Positions 18,612-28,627 of a stretch of 64,000 nt of DNA are shown in pieces (position 1 is the stretch's first letter; each line of letters starts with the position of its first letter). The notes below the pieces were generated by a model. The model was not told the origin of the DNA. It ran no database searches and saw only the letters and a list, made by a program, of their open reading frames with translations. The DNA comes from an uncultured bacterium. GTDB lineage: Bacteria > Patescibacteriota > Saccharimonadia > Saccharimonadales > Saccharimonadaceae. The position numbers and the translations under genes are program-made. The DNA lies in assembly GCA_903832635.1 (NCBI GenBank), contig CAILCF010000005.1, positions 124,001 to 188,000 of the forward strand, given 5' to 3'.

Positions 18612-20252
18612 ATGAACAAAATTGCGCAATATTTGAATGAACACCTGCTGGGAGAAGTCAGCAGTGATGAATTAACCAGACAAAGATTTTCGAACGATGG
18701 TAGTATCTTGAATATTACACCCGAATATGTCGTTCATCCCCGTGTTACAAACGATATTCGAAAAATCGCCCGTTTTGCTTGGCAATTGGCGGAAAAGGGA
18801 CATGTTTTGCCTATTACAATCCGTGGTGGTGGTTCAAACAGGTCCGGCGCAGCTATTGGCAAAGGTATTATCGTTAATACTTATGCCCATTTGAATAAAA
18901 CAATTTTTATTAGTTTCAAAAACAAAGATCAGTTCGTTCATGTTCAACCGGGTGTTAATTTCAAAGCTCTAAACGATACACTAAAATCTCATGGATTTAT
19001 TTTACCGGCATATCCAAAAACAGCGGCTTACAGCTCTATCGGTGGTGCAGTTGCAAATAATGCCGGCGGGATTCAATCCGGACGATATGGACAAACCGGT
19101 GAATGGGTTAAACGATTAGAAATAGTTTTGGCAAATGGCGACTTGATTGAAACCAGTCGAATCAACAAACACGATTTGAATAAAAAGAAAGGCCTGCAAA
19201 CCTTCGAAGGTGAAATTTACAGAAAGATTGATGGCATTATCGAAGACAATCAACAAGTAATTTATGATAAAATCGCCAACAACGAGCCTGATAACACAGG
19301 CTATCCGGGCATTTCTATTGTAAAGGCTCGGGACGGTTCATTTGATTTATCACCACTGATTATCGGCAGTCAAGGGACCTTGGCCATGATTTCTGAAATT
19401 GTTCTAAGAACAGATTTTTATACCGAGGAAGAGTCAATCATTGTCGCGACATATAGCAACCCCGAAGTCGCTCGCGACTCAGCTGATGCAATGGCCGCAC
19501 TTCAGCCGTCCGTATTAGAGTTAATGGACGGAGAAATGTTTGATATTGCTCACAAGTGCGGAAAAAAATATATATTTTCAGATGAATTCGTCGATAAAGA
19601 TGTTGGTTCAATAATGTTTATTAATTTTAACGATTCTAATGACCATTTAAGGCATAAAAAAGAAAAACAAGCTTTAAAAAAGTTATCAAAATTTGAAACG
19701 ACTATTTATACCAGTTCAGACTATTCAAAAGAAGAATTATTCGCAATTCGTGAGGTTGGTTCTGTAATTTTGGAGTCAAATAATAAAGGAGAATCAATGC
19801 CTTCAATTATTGATGGCGTAGCAATTCCTGCAGCCAGGCGTGAGGAATTTATTGCTTCAGCAAAAGAACTTGCTAACAAGCATCACATTGAATTACCACT
19901 GCACATTCAGTGGCTTGACGGTGTTATATATGCCAGACCAACCCTGAATTTACATATTGTAAGCGACAAACAAAAAACATTCAAATTAATATCTGATTAT
20001 ATGGAATTAGTAGCAAAATATGGTGGCAGTATGTCGGCAGATTCAGGTGAAGGACGCTTGCGTGCCAACGCGGCATATGCTCATCTTGACGAAGATGAGT
20101 TGGATGTCTATTCACAAATCAAAGAGGCGTTTGATCCATTTGGTATATTAAATCCTGGAGTCAAGCAAAAATCGGAATTAAAAACACTGATTGCTGCACT
20201 AAACCCAGATTATAGTTCAGCTGAATTTGCACAATTTTCTCCTTCTGAATAA
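18612..20252 (+). CDS. FAD-binding oxidoreductase (GlcD/D-lactate dehydrogenase-like)
   Basis: LPITIRGGGSNRSGAAIGKGIIVN, YSSIGGAVANNAGGIQSGRYGQTGEWV, C-terminal DPFGILNPGVK. Confidence 0.9.
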   Translation: MNKIAQYLNEHLLGEVSSDELTRQRFSNDGSILNITPEYVVHPRVTNDIRKIARFAWQLAEKGHVLPITIRGGGSNRSGAAIGKGIIVNTYAHLNKTIFISFKNKDQFVHVQPGVNFKALNDTLKSHGFILPAYPKTAAYSSIGGAVANNAGGIQSGRYGQTGEWVKRLEIVLANGDLIETSRINKHDLNKKKGLQTFEGEIYRKIDGIIEDNQQVIYDKIANNEPDNTGYPGISIVKARDGSFDLSPLIIGSQGTLAMISEIVLRTDFYTEEESIIVATYSNPEVARDSADAMAALQPSVLELMDGEMFDIAHKCGKKYIFSDEFVDKDVGSIMFINFNDSNDHLRHKKEKQALKKLSKFETTIYTSSDYSKEELFAIREVGSVILESNNKGESMPSIIDGVAIPAARREEFIASAKELANKHHIELPLHIQWLDGVIYARPTLNLHIVSDKQKTFKLISDYMELVAKYGGSMSADSGEGRLRANAAYAHLDEDELDVYSQIKEAFDPFGILNPGVKQKSELKTLIAALNPDYSSAEFAQFSPSE

Positions 20253-20305
20253 GCGTATTGGGGTTGCGCCACCAAACTTCACCCGTTATTCTAATATAGG
20301 TACAT

Positions 20306-20391
20306 GCGCGAGTGGCGGAATGGTAGACGCGCTAGCTTCAGGTGCTAGTGTCCCTCGGGACATGGAAGTTCGAGTCTTCTCTCGCGTACCA
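20306..20391 (+). tRNA. tRNA-Leu (anticodon CAG), CCA encoded
   Basis: gcgcgagtggcggaatggtagacgcgctagcttcaggtgctagtgtccctcgggacatggaagttcgagtcttctctcgcgtacca folds as a class II tRNA. Confidence 0.95.
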
Positions 20392-20426
20392 GATTTATAC
20401 CAACAAAAATAGCGGCCTCTCAGCCG

Positions 20427-20966
20427 CTATTTATTTCGGTAGAAAGTCAGCGCCGCTGTTCCGTAACTACGATTGTCCACCACAACAACTCCTTGCACGG
20501 ACGGCAACTCACCTCTGCCTGGATATGATAATACCATAAGCCCGTTTGGTTTTAACAGACCCATTAAGCCAAAAACTGTGGATAACTGTAAATCATTATA
20601 TGGTGGATCAGCAAATATAATATCGTATGATTTATCTTGATTTTGATCAATGTATGTTCTGACGCCAATTTGAAAAACAGTCGAAAAATTGTTTACTCCA
20701 AGTGTTGTAATATTTTCTACTAATATTTTATTTGCGATTCTATCACGTTCAATAAACGTCACGTGATTTGCACCACGACTTAACGCCTCCAGCCCTAGTG
20801 ATCCGGTTCCGGCAAAGGCATCCATTACATCTGCACCGATAAGATTATCAGAGATTATATTGAATAATGAACCTCGAACCCTAGAGCTCATAGGATGTGT
20901 CAGTTTGCCGTCGGGGGCATTAATTAATCGTCCACCAAATTTTCCTGATATGATATTTAATTTCAA
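20427..20966 (-). CDS. rsmD: 16S rRNA (guanine-966-N2)-methyltransferase RsmD-like
   Basis: MSSRVRGSLFNIISD, VMDAFAGTGSLGLEALSRGA, DIIFADPPY. Confidence 0.93.
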   Translation of the reverse strand: MKLNIISGKFGGRLINAPDGKLTHPMSSRVRGSLFNIISDNLIGADVMDAFAGTGSLGLEALSRGANHVTFIERDRIANKILVENITTLGVNNFSTVFQIGVRTYIDQNQDKSYDIIFADPPYNDLQLSTVFGLMGLLKPNGLMVLSYPGRGELPSVQGVVVVDNRSYGTAALTFYRNK

Positions 20967-21778
20967 CGTACTTTACCTTCTGCCATCATCACCGCTTGAT
21001 ACCAAGCTAATATTACCATTCGAATCATTTCCGGTACCAGTATTTGTCTGGTTTGTTTTGCTAAAACACCTGTCCAGTCGCTTTTCGTCAACTGTCCGAA
21101 CATATTTAAATCATTAATTTTTTGAATTGAATCTAAATATATTGTTTCAAAGCCCAGTTTATCGAGTTTTGTTAAATAACGTCTGTCAAATTTCAAATCA
21201 TTAAAATTCTCGGTTGCAATCGCCGAGGCAGCCCCAACTTCAAACATCCCATGAGATGTAAATACACCATTAAGACCCCAATACTCCCAGTTTTTTTGAA
21301 GTGTATCGCGTAGACTATCTCCGTGAATTACATTCTTTTCTCTTAAAGATATTCTTTCGTTGTGTGCCTTTCCCCATAGTTCCTCAATTTTTTTATCTAG
21401 TTGATAGTGATGTGCCGGAGTAAGTCCGTCAACCACAGCGTGCGCCAACCAAGCCGCCTCAAACGATGCACGTACCCGATTATTATTTCGAAGTGCCTGT
21501 GATAAGTTGTAAATATGGTCATTAATCGTTCCAATCAAAGCCCTGTCGGTCGAGTCGTTTGGGTCAATAAAATGCCAGGGCTCATCAACAGCCGGACTTT
21601 TACGCTTTACTCCATCAGGACCATTTAGTCCTTCGAAGTGAAGAATCTCTTTTACGGTAGGAAACTCTACGGATGATGAAATATACTTTTTAATTTTTCG
21701 ACGGGCTGCCCGATCAATCTTTTGATGAACGCCGACAATCTTGCCTGAACCACGTCTGATGGTTGTTCCGGAGTACAT
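20963..21778 (-). CDS. Conserved hypothetical protein with His/Asp-rich helical core (AAWLAHAVVDGLTPAHHY)
   Basis: Full ORF overlapping rsmD by 4 nt; metal-binding-like H...H/D...H pattern. Confidence 0.6.
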   Translation of the reverse strand: MYSGTTIRRGSGKIVGVHQKIDRAARRKIKKYISSSVEFPTVKEILHFEGLNGPDGVKRKSPAVDEPWHFIDPNDSTDRALIGTINDHIYNLSQALRNNNRVRASFEAAWLAHAVVDGLTPAHHYQLDKKIEELWGKAHNERISLREKNVIHGDSLRDTLQKNWEYWGLNGVFTSHGMFEVGAASAIATENFNDLKFDRRYLTKLDKLGFETIYLDSIQKINDLNMFGQLTKSDWTGVLAKQTRQILVPEMIRMVILAWYQAVMMAEGKVR

Positions 21779-21811
21779 ATCTATATATTTAACCTGATAT
21801 TTAAATCTTGA

Positions 21812-23842
21812 CTAATTTAATGTTGTTAGTCGCTGATAATATCTGACTTCAGCGGCCAATTGTTTATATTGTAACAGATTTTCACCGGACTGTACGAAGA
21901 CCTTTGCTTGTCTTTGTGCCCTTGCAATAAGTTTTGTGTCTGCCAGGGTTGCTATTTGCAAATCAAGAACACCGTGTTGAGAGCGCCCATAAATTTCTCC
22001 GGGACCACGGAGTTCAAGATCAACCTCTGCTAAATGAAAACCATCGTTACTTTTTTCAATCTCTTGTAGTCGTTTAGTTGGCTTTGCGCTGGTACTTGTT
22101 ACTAAATAACAATAACTTTGCTGTTCACTCCGCCCGACTCGTCCTCGAAGTTGATGAAGTTGTGATAAACCGAACCTGTCGGCATTTTCGATTAACATTA
22201 CGGTGGCGTTTGCAACATCAACACCAACTTCAACCACCGTAGTACTAACTAAAATATCGAGTTTCCCGTCACTAAATTCCCGCATAACTGCATCTTTTTC
22301 ATCTGATTTTAGTTTACCGTGCAATAAACCGATTCTCCGGTGTTTAAATATCGAATTTTGCAATTTGGTAAATTCTAATTTGACGCTTTTTATCTCGTTT
22401 TCTGGGTTATCTTCGATTAAACTGCAGATTATATAGGCTTGACGACCGGCTGAAATTTCCTTATCCATGGCTGTATACATCTGAGCACGGCTGTTTGGCG
22501 ACCAAATCTTGGTTATTATTGGTTTTCGCCCAGCTGGCAGTTCGTTCAAAATACTAATATCGAGTTCGCCATATACTGTCAACATTAAACTCCGTGGTAT
22601 TGGTGTTGCTGTCATTGCCAGCATGTGAGGCATTAATTCTGATTTTTTAAGAAGTTGTTGGCGCTGTTCTACCCCAAAACGGTGTTGTTCGTCAATAACA
22701 ACAAAGCCAAGTTTGTGAAATTTAACAGTTTCTTGAATCAGTGCATGGGTGCCGACAACCACATCGACCTTTCCGTTTACAATTTGATTGTAAAGTGTTT
22801 TTCTGGATGTTCCTTTGACGTTTCCTGTCAATAATCCGACGCTTACACCCAGTGGTCTTAGTAGTTTACTTAATGTCTCGGCGTGTTGATTGGCTAAAAG
22901 TTCAGTTGGTGCCATTATTGCCGTTTGGTAACCAAAATGCGCCACCTGGCATGCCACGAGGCCTGCTACGACGGTTTTACCCGAACCAACGTCTCCTTGT
23001 AGCAAACGATTCATTGGTGTTTTACGCTCCATATCCTGTATTATTTCCCAAGCTGCAATCCTTTGAGCAGTTGTCAACTTAAATGGAAGTTTTGTGACGA
23101 AATTTGATACTACCTTCAGGTTAAAAGGTATATGCCAACCTTTTAATTTAGCATTTTCCATACGATTTAATTGGCTGGCCAGTAATAACTGAAAAAGCTC
23201 TTCAAACGCCAAACGCTCCTTGGCTTTGCTGACCTGTTCGATTTTATTTGGAAAATGCATGGTCAAAACAGCATCACTGCGTGATACAAGCTTTTCAGAT
23301 GCAACTATCTTTTCGGGTAATGTTTCGGGGAGCATTATAATAAGAGGTTTTAGTTCTGATAATATTTTTCGGACAAGTGTAGATTTTAAACCCTTTATTG
23401 AACGATAGATTGGTAAAATCCTATCGGTTTGGACCGGCATATCAGAGACAAGTTCGGCACTTGGGTTAGTTAGTTGGTAACGATTGTAATTAAATTCGAA
23501 AACGCCCGAAAAATAGAATTCTTTTCCGGTTTTTAATTGAGTTTCACGATATGGCTGATTAAACCATACTGCCTGTAGTTTGCCATTTTTATCTGCCAAT
23601 GTCGCGGTGGTAATTCGAAGCCCACGACGAACTGGTCGAGTTGTTATCTTTTCACACCTGGCTTTGATAGTAACTTTTCCGGGTTTAACACCTAAAATCG
23701 GTGTAATCACGGAAAAATCTTCGTATGCCCTTGGCAAAAAATTGATTAAATCCGAAACCGTTTCTATACCAGAAATAGCAAATTGCTGAGACGCTTTAAC
23801 TCCTACGCCCTTGATTTTTTCAAGTTTTGAATCAAGATTCAT
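21812..23842 (-). CDS. recG: ATP-dependent DNA helicase RecG
   Basis: RLLQGDVGSGKTVVAGL, VIDEQHRFGVEQR, HMLAMTATPIPRSL, QLHQLRGRVGRSEQQSYCYL. Confidence 0.97.
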   Translation of the reverse strand: MNLDSKLEKIKGVGVKASQQFAISGIETVSDLINFLPRAYEDFSVITPILGVKPGKVTIKARCEKITTRPVRRGLRITTATLADKNGKLQAVWFNQPYRETQLKTGKEFYFSGVFEFNYNRYQLTNPSAELVSDMPVQTDRILPIYRSIKGLKSTLVRKILSELKPLIIMLPETLPEKIVASEKLVSRSDAVLTMHFPNKIEQVSKAKERLAFEELFQLLLASQLNRMENAKLKGWHIPFNLKVVSNFVTKLPFKLTTAQRIAAWEIIQDMERKTPMNRLLQGDVGSGKTVVAGLVACQVAHFGYQTAIMAPTELLANQHAETLSKLLRPLGVSVGLLTGNVKGTSRKTLYNQIVNGKVDVVVGTHALIQETVKFHKLGFVVIDEQHRFGVEQRQQLLKKSELMPHMLAMTATPIPRSLMLTVYGELDISILNELPAGRKPIITKIWSPNSRAQMYTAMDKEISAGRQAYIICSLIEDNPENEIKSVKLEFTKLQNSIFKHRRIGLLHGKLKSDEKDAVMREFSDGKLDILVSTTVVEVGVDVANATVMLIENADRFGLSQLHQLRGRVGRSEQQSYCYLVTSTSAKPTKRLQEIEKSNDGFHLAEVDLELRGPGEIYGRSQHGVLDLQIATLADTKLIARAQRQAKVFVQSGENLLQYKQLAAEVRYYQRLTTLN

Positions 23843-23848
23843 ATTTCT

Positions 23849-23854
23849 AGTGTA
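23849..23854 (-). promoter_or_regulatory. -10 hexamer TACACT 6 nt before recG ATG (leaderless-type)
   Basis: TACACT-AGAAAT-ATG on minus strand. Confidence 0.4.
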
Positions 23855-23860
23855 GCAAGT

Positions 23861-24634
23861 CTAGTTATTATCAGCCAAAATACGTTCAATCAGGTCGGCA
23901 GTAGCTTGCCAATTCTGGACCTCAATAGTATCAATCCCTGCCGCTTTGACCGAATAGTCATTCCCACCGGGTTGTAATTTGTCACCAATAAATAATATAT
24001 CTTCATTTTGGATTTGCATTTGTTCTGTCAATTTTTTCATGCCATAGGCCTTATCTACACCAACCATTGTTATATCTACTGATGTTGTTCCCCCAACGCG
24101 AGCATCCATGTCTGTTAGTAGCGGGGCAACATAATTTCTCAATTTTTGCTTTTTATCGCCGGTCGGATCCCATTTGTATTTCAAATCAGCCGGAGCACTT
24201 TGTCCAAGGGCTGAATATGTAATTTGTGAGCCTCTATCTTCTATAATTTCACCAAATGGTTTTTGCTCCCAGAGTCCTAATTTTTTAGCACCTACTTCAA
24301 GCGCATTTATCGCCCTATTCTTTTGGTCATCGGTTAATGAATTATCATACTGCAACTGCCATGATTCAGATTCTTCATCATAAATATAATACTTTGTACC
24401 ACTGGTGGGCATCAGATGTAAATGTGTTAGTTCATATGGAGTTGCATCCAGTTTATCGATAACCTGAACCCTGAATTGGTCAAATTTACCGCCCGAAATA
24501 ATGCATACGTCATATTTATCAATTAGTCTGACTATTAGTTCGCTAATTTCTTCCGGAATTGGTGATTTTGCAACAGCCAAAGTATCGTCCAGATCAAATG
24601 CTATTACTTTTTTGGGCCTTAGTCCGTTAATCAT
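23861..24634 (-). CDS. HAD-superfamily hydrolase (HAD-IIB, phosphomannomutase-like)
   Basis: KKVIAFDLDDTLAVAKSPI, CIISGGKFDQF, ILFIGDKLQPGGNDYSVKAAG. Confidence 0.85.
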   Translation of the reverse strand: MINGLRPKKVIAFDLDDTLAVAKSPIPEEISELIVRLIDKYDVCIISGGKFDQFRVQVIDKLDATPYELTHLHLMPTSGTKYYIYDEESESWQLQYDNSLTDDQKNRAINALEVGAKKLGLWEQKPFGEIIEDRGSQITYSALGQSAPADLKYKWDPTGDKKQKLRNYVAPLLTDMDARVGGTTSVDITMVGVDKAYGMKKLTEQMQIQNEDILFIGDKLQPGGNDYSVKAAGIDTIEVQNWQATADLIERILADNN

Positions 24635-25848
24635 TAGCGTACCAAAACAAAACTGTTTTTACCTTTTTTAACCAGTGACATTGATTCGATTGGCCTGTCT
24701 TCGGATACTTTTTCGGAATTAATTGACACTGCGCCACCGGAAATTAACCGCCTGGCTTCACTGTTACTGGCAGCTAAACCAGCTTCGACCATAATATCAA
24801 TTAATGATTTACCTACGCCACAAACAGGAATCTCGCTGGCAAGCATGTCAATGTCTTCGCCATGAAGTGTATAAAAATTGGCACCTCCAAATAATACACC
24901 GGTAACGCGTTCGACACCTTCGGTACGCTGTTGGCCATGAACTAACATGGTTGCCTCGTGTGCCAATCTTTTTTGAGCAGCTCGCTCTTCGGGGTTATTT
25001 GTGACCTGTTTCGATAATTCCTCGATTTCATCACGATTTAACATAGTAAATATCTTTAGGTAGTCAATAACACCCGCATCATCGCTGTTCAGCCAATATT
25101 GATAATATTTATAAACACTGGTTTTGTTAGAGTCCAACCATACGGCACCGCCCTCGGTTTTTCCGAATTTAACACCGGTAGATTTATTTTCTAGTAATGG
25201 CATTGAATAAACATGGGCTTCTTTATTATCCAATCGACGAATCAAATCAACTCCGGCAATTGAATTCCCCCATTGGTCGCCACCACAAAGTTGTAATGTA
25301 ACTCCGTATTCTCGATATAAATGCAAAAAATCATATGCTTGGATTAACGAGTAGCTAAATTCTGCATAACTAATGCCGTTTCCTTCGGTTCCCAAACGAG
25401 TTTTAACAAAATCACGGTTTAGCATGCTGCTCATCGGCACATATTTGCCTATATTTCGCAAAAAATCCAAATAATTCATATCAGCAAACCAATCGTAGTT
25501 ATCAACAATTGTGAATTCTTGACCTGCAAGAACTTGATTATACTGTGCGGTAATTGCAGTTTTGTTTTTTGCTATCTCTTCAAGTGTTTTAATGCTGCGT
25601 TCACTGGATTTGCCATCCGGGTCACCAATTAATCCTGTAGCACCGCCTACCAGCATATAAGCTTTGTGACCATGCTCTATAAATTGACGAACCATCATAA
25701 TTGATGCCAAATTGCCAATCGTCATACTGTCAGCACTGGGGTCGACACCGATATAAAATGAAATTGGATCATGGTCTAAATCAGTAATGTCGTTATAAGT
25801 AGTTTGATTAACAAAACCACGCCATGTTAGTTCTTCGGAAAGTTTCAT
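24634..25848 (-). CDS. tyrS: Tyrosyl-tRNA synthetase
   Basis: DPSADSMTIGNLASIM, CGGDQWGNSIAGVDLIRR, KFGKTEGGAVWLD, C-terminal S4-like domain; start trimmed to MKLSEELTWRG. Confidence 0.95.
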   Translation of the reverse strand: MKLSEELTWRGFVNQTTYNDITDLDHDPISFYIGVDPSADSMTIGNLASIMMVRQFIEHGHKAYMLVGGATGLIGDPDGKSSERSIKTLEEIAKNKTAITAQYNQVLAGQEFTIVDNYDWFADMNYLDFLRNIGKYVPMSSMLNRDFVKTRLGTEGNGISYAEFSYSLIQAYDFLHLYREYGVTLQLCGGDQWGNSIAGVDLIRRLDNKEAHVYSMPLLENKSTGVKFGKTEGGAVWLDSNKTSVYKYYQYWLNSDDAGVIDYLKIFTMLNRDEIEELSKQVTNNPEERAAQKRLAHEATMLVHGQQRTEGVERVTGVLFGGANFYTLHGEDIDMLASEIPVCGVGKSLIDIMVEAGLAASNSEARRLISGGAVSINSEKVSEDRPIESMSLVKKGKNSFVLVR

Positions 25849-25957
25849 TTTTTCTCCGTTAATTAATCTATCCTCTTTGCTCTCAAGTATAACAAAATAA
25901 TTGATTGTATGCACATATTATTAGCGTCAGAATCTGTGCTCACAATAAACTAAGTGA

Positions 25958-25971
25958 TATAATGATATAAT
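25958..25971 (+). promoter_or_regulatory. Tandem -10 hexamers TATAAT (25958-25963 and 25966-25971) upstream of PBP gene
   Basis: tataatgatataat. Confidence 0.5.
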
Positions 25972-25995
25972 TAATGCTTATGGGAAATATACAAC

Positions 25996-28620
25996 GTGGC
26001 TAAAAAACCATCTAGATCGCGCAAGTTGAATTTGTATGCTAATTTGTCGCATGGCCGCAAGACAAAGAAGGATTTAAAATCTCGAAAAAAGGCTCAATAT
26101 TTGGCGTCGTTACCGAAACATCCGGTCGAACGATTTTTTTACAGGTTGCAACCTAAACGTTTATGGAAATACTGGACCAGCAAAGAGGGTGGGATAATGG
26201 CATTGAAAATTGTCGGTATCACAATACTGGCATTTGTTATCTTGATTGGTGCATTATTTATCTTTTTCCGAAAAGACCTCGATGCGATTCGACCAGGTGA
26301 ATTATCAAAACGAATTCAAACCACAGCAACCACCTATTATGACCGAAACGGCACAGTTTTATGGGTTGATACGGGTGAAGAAAATTACAAACTTGTTGTT
26401 GATGACAGTGGATTAAGCAAATACCTAAAACAAGCTACTGTCGCAATCGAAGACAAGAACTTTTATAACGAAGGCGGAATCAGCATTACCGGTACTCTTC
26501 GTGCCGCAATTAATAACCTTACCGGTGGCGACACACAAGGTGGCTCGACCCTGACTCAACAACTTGTAAAACAAGTTTTTTTCTCTGATCAAGCCCAACA
26601 AAGAGGTTTGGCCGGAATACCTCGAAAAATTAAAGAAATTATTCTTTCAATCGAAGTAGAAAGGATGTATAACAAAAACCAAATACTTGACTTATATCTG
26701 AATGAGTCGCCGTATGGTGGACGTCGTAACGGCGCCGAATCGGCATCTCAAACATATTTTGGTAAGGCCGCCAAAGATTTAACCATCCCAGAGGCTGCCT
26801 TGCTGGCTGCAATCCCTCAGGATCCTTCGTATTTCAATCCATACAATGTTAGTGGTCACGAGGCATTACTCGAACGTCAACACAATGTTTTGGATAATAT
26901 GGTTGAGCAAGGATATATAACTAAAGCCCAAGCCGAAACTGCTAAAAAATATCCTATTCTTGACCACATCACGCCAGAGGCAGACCAATATGCAAATATC
27001 AAAGCACCACACTTCGTCCAGATGGTTCGTTCCGAACTTATAAAGGAGCTTGGGAATGCTACGGTTGGCAAGGGTGGCCTAAGTGTTAAAACGACTCTTG
27101 ATATTCGAATCCAGAACAAATTAGAAAGTGCTATGAATGACGAATTTAATTCATATATTCCTGCTTGGGCTGGCTTTTCAAACGGTGCCGGTACTGTCGA
27201 GGACACCAAGACCGGACAAATCGTTGCCCTTCTTGGCAGCCGTGATTTTAAATATCCGGGTTATGGTCAAGACAACGCAGCAACTGCTTATTTACAACCG
27301 GGATCATCTGTAAAACCGTTGGTATACTCGCAACTATTCCAGAAAAAACCACTTGGGCAGGTAAATTACGGTAGCGGCAGCAAATTGAATGACAGCAATA
27401 TCAGCGGTATTTACGGGGCACCGCTATTTGATGCTGACCGCAAATTCTTGGGTCCGATAACAATTCGCTCAGCCCTGGCAACTTCACGAAATGTACCTGC
27501 TGTCGAAGCAATGTATATATCTGGCGTTAAACCTACTCTTGATACAATTCACAAACTTGGCGGGACAAGTTATTGCACACAGGGTGACGAAGTTAATGTC
27601 GGGTTGGCGTCTGCTATCGGTGGATGTGGAATAAAACAAGTTGACCTGGTCAACGCCTATGCATCCCTTGCCAGAATGGGTGCATACAAGCCTCAGTCGA
27701 CCATACTTGAAGTTAAAAATAGTTCTAATGAAGTATTGAAAAAATGGACAGATACAGCACCTGTGCAGGTCGTAGACCCACAGTCTGCTTATATTGTCGC
27801 CAACATTCTAAATGACGATAATGCCAGAGCACCACTCGATGGTCACCATGCACTCGGTATGGATATTCCTGGAGTAAAGACATCGACCAAGACTGGCACG
27901 TCTGATAAAGGTGGCTCCGCTAAGGACATTTGGATGGCCAGCTATAGTCCTGCACTTACGATGGCAGTTTGGTTTGGTAATTCAGATGCGACAATTTTGA
28001 AAAACGGTACTTCATCATTACCAGGGGCAATTATCGCCAAGGTCATGGAGTATGCCCACAAGGAAGTTTATGCCCCACAAGGACTCTGGAAAACCGGTGA
28101 CTGGTACGCTGTTCCAAAAGGCATACAGACAGTCGGCGGGGAAGTATACCCTTCATGGTGGACTTCAAACCAGGGTCAATCGACTACCAAGATGACTTTT
28201 GATAAAGTATCGAAAAAGAAAGCAACGACTTTAACGCCGCCAGGCGCACAAATTCAACTTGACGTTACGAAGATGGTTGATCCGATTACTAAAAAAGATG
28301 TATTTATAGCGCCGGATGGTTACGATGCCAGTGCTGATGATGATGTTCACAAAGCATCCGATGTACCTCCATCTGTATCTATTACTGTTGAACAAAATGC
28401 AAAATATACATATACAATAACGGTGACTGTTTCAGCCGGAACATTTTCACTTACCGGTACCCAAGTTGATGTCGGTGGAACAGTTTTGACACCAAGTGGG
28501 TCTGGTACTTATACATATACTGTTAGCCCGACAGATCCTTCAAAGACAGTTACGGCAACTGCTACGGATAGTGGTTTTTACACCGGTACAAACACTGCTA
28601 CGATAAATGCGAGCACATAA
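25996..28620 (+). CDS. Class A penicillin-binding protein (PBP1A family), GTG start
   Basis: TVAIEDKNFYNEGGI, GGSTLTQQLVKQ, PGSSVKPLVYSQL, TSRNVPAVEAM, TKTGTSDKG; C-terminal Thr-rich domain. Confidence 0.96.
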   Translation: MAKKPSRSRKLNLYANLSHGRKTKKDLKSRKKAQYLASLPKHPVERFFYRLQPKRLWKYWTSKEGGIMALKIVGITILAFVILIGALFIFFRKDLDAIRPGELSKRIQTTATTYYDRNGTVLWVDTGEENYKLVVDDSGLSKYLKQATVAIEDKNFYNEGGISITGTLRAAINNLTGGDTQGGSTLTQQLVKQVFFSDQAQQRGLAGIPRKIKEIILSIEVERMYNKNQILDLYLNESPYGGRRNGAESASQTYFGKAAKDLTIPEAALLAAIPQDPSYFNPYNVSGHEALLERQHNVLDNMVEQGYITKAQAETAKKYPILDHITPEADQYANIKAPHFVQMVRSELIKELGNATVGKGGLSVKTTLDIRIQNKLESAMNDEFNSYIPAWAGFSNGAGTVEDTKTGQIVALLGSRDFKYPGYGQDNAATAYLQPGSSVKPLVYSQLFQKKPLGQVNYGSGSKLNDSNISGIYGAPLFDADRKFLGPITIRSALATSRNVPAVEAMYISGVKPTLDTIHKLGGTSYCTQGDEVNVGLASAIGGCGIKQVDLVNAYASLARMGAYKPQSTILEVKNSSNEVLKKWTDTAPVQVVDPQSAYIVANILNDDNARAPLDGHHALGMDIPGVKTSTKTGTSDKGGSAKDIWMASYSPALTMAVWFGNSDATILKNGTSSLPGAIIAKVMEYAHKEVYAPQGLWKTGDWYAVPKGIQTVGGEVYPSWWTSNQGQSTTKMTFDKVSKKKATTLTPPGAQIQLDVTKMVDPITKKDVFIAPDGYDASADDDVHKASDVPPSVSITVEQNAKYTYTITVTVSAGTFSLTGTQVDVGGTVLTPSGSGTYTYTVSPTDPSKTVTATATDSGFYTGTNTATINAST

Positions 28621-28627
28621 ATAAATT

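Noticed and set aside
20227-20412. ORF MHNFLLLNKRIGVAPPNFTRYSNIGTCASGGMVDALASGASVPRDMEVRVFSRVPDL
   Set aside because: Translation of the tRNA-Leu(CAG) gene and flanks; not a protein.
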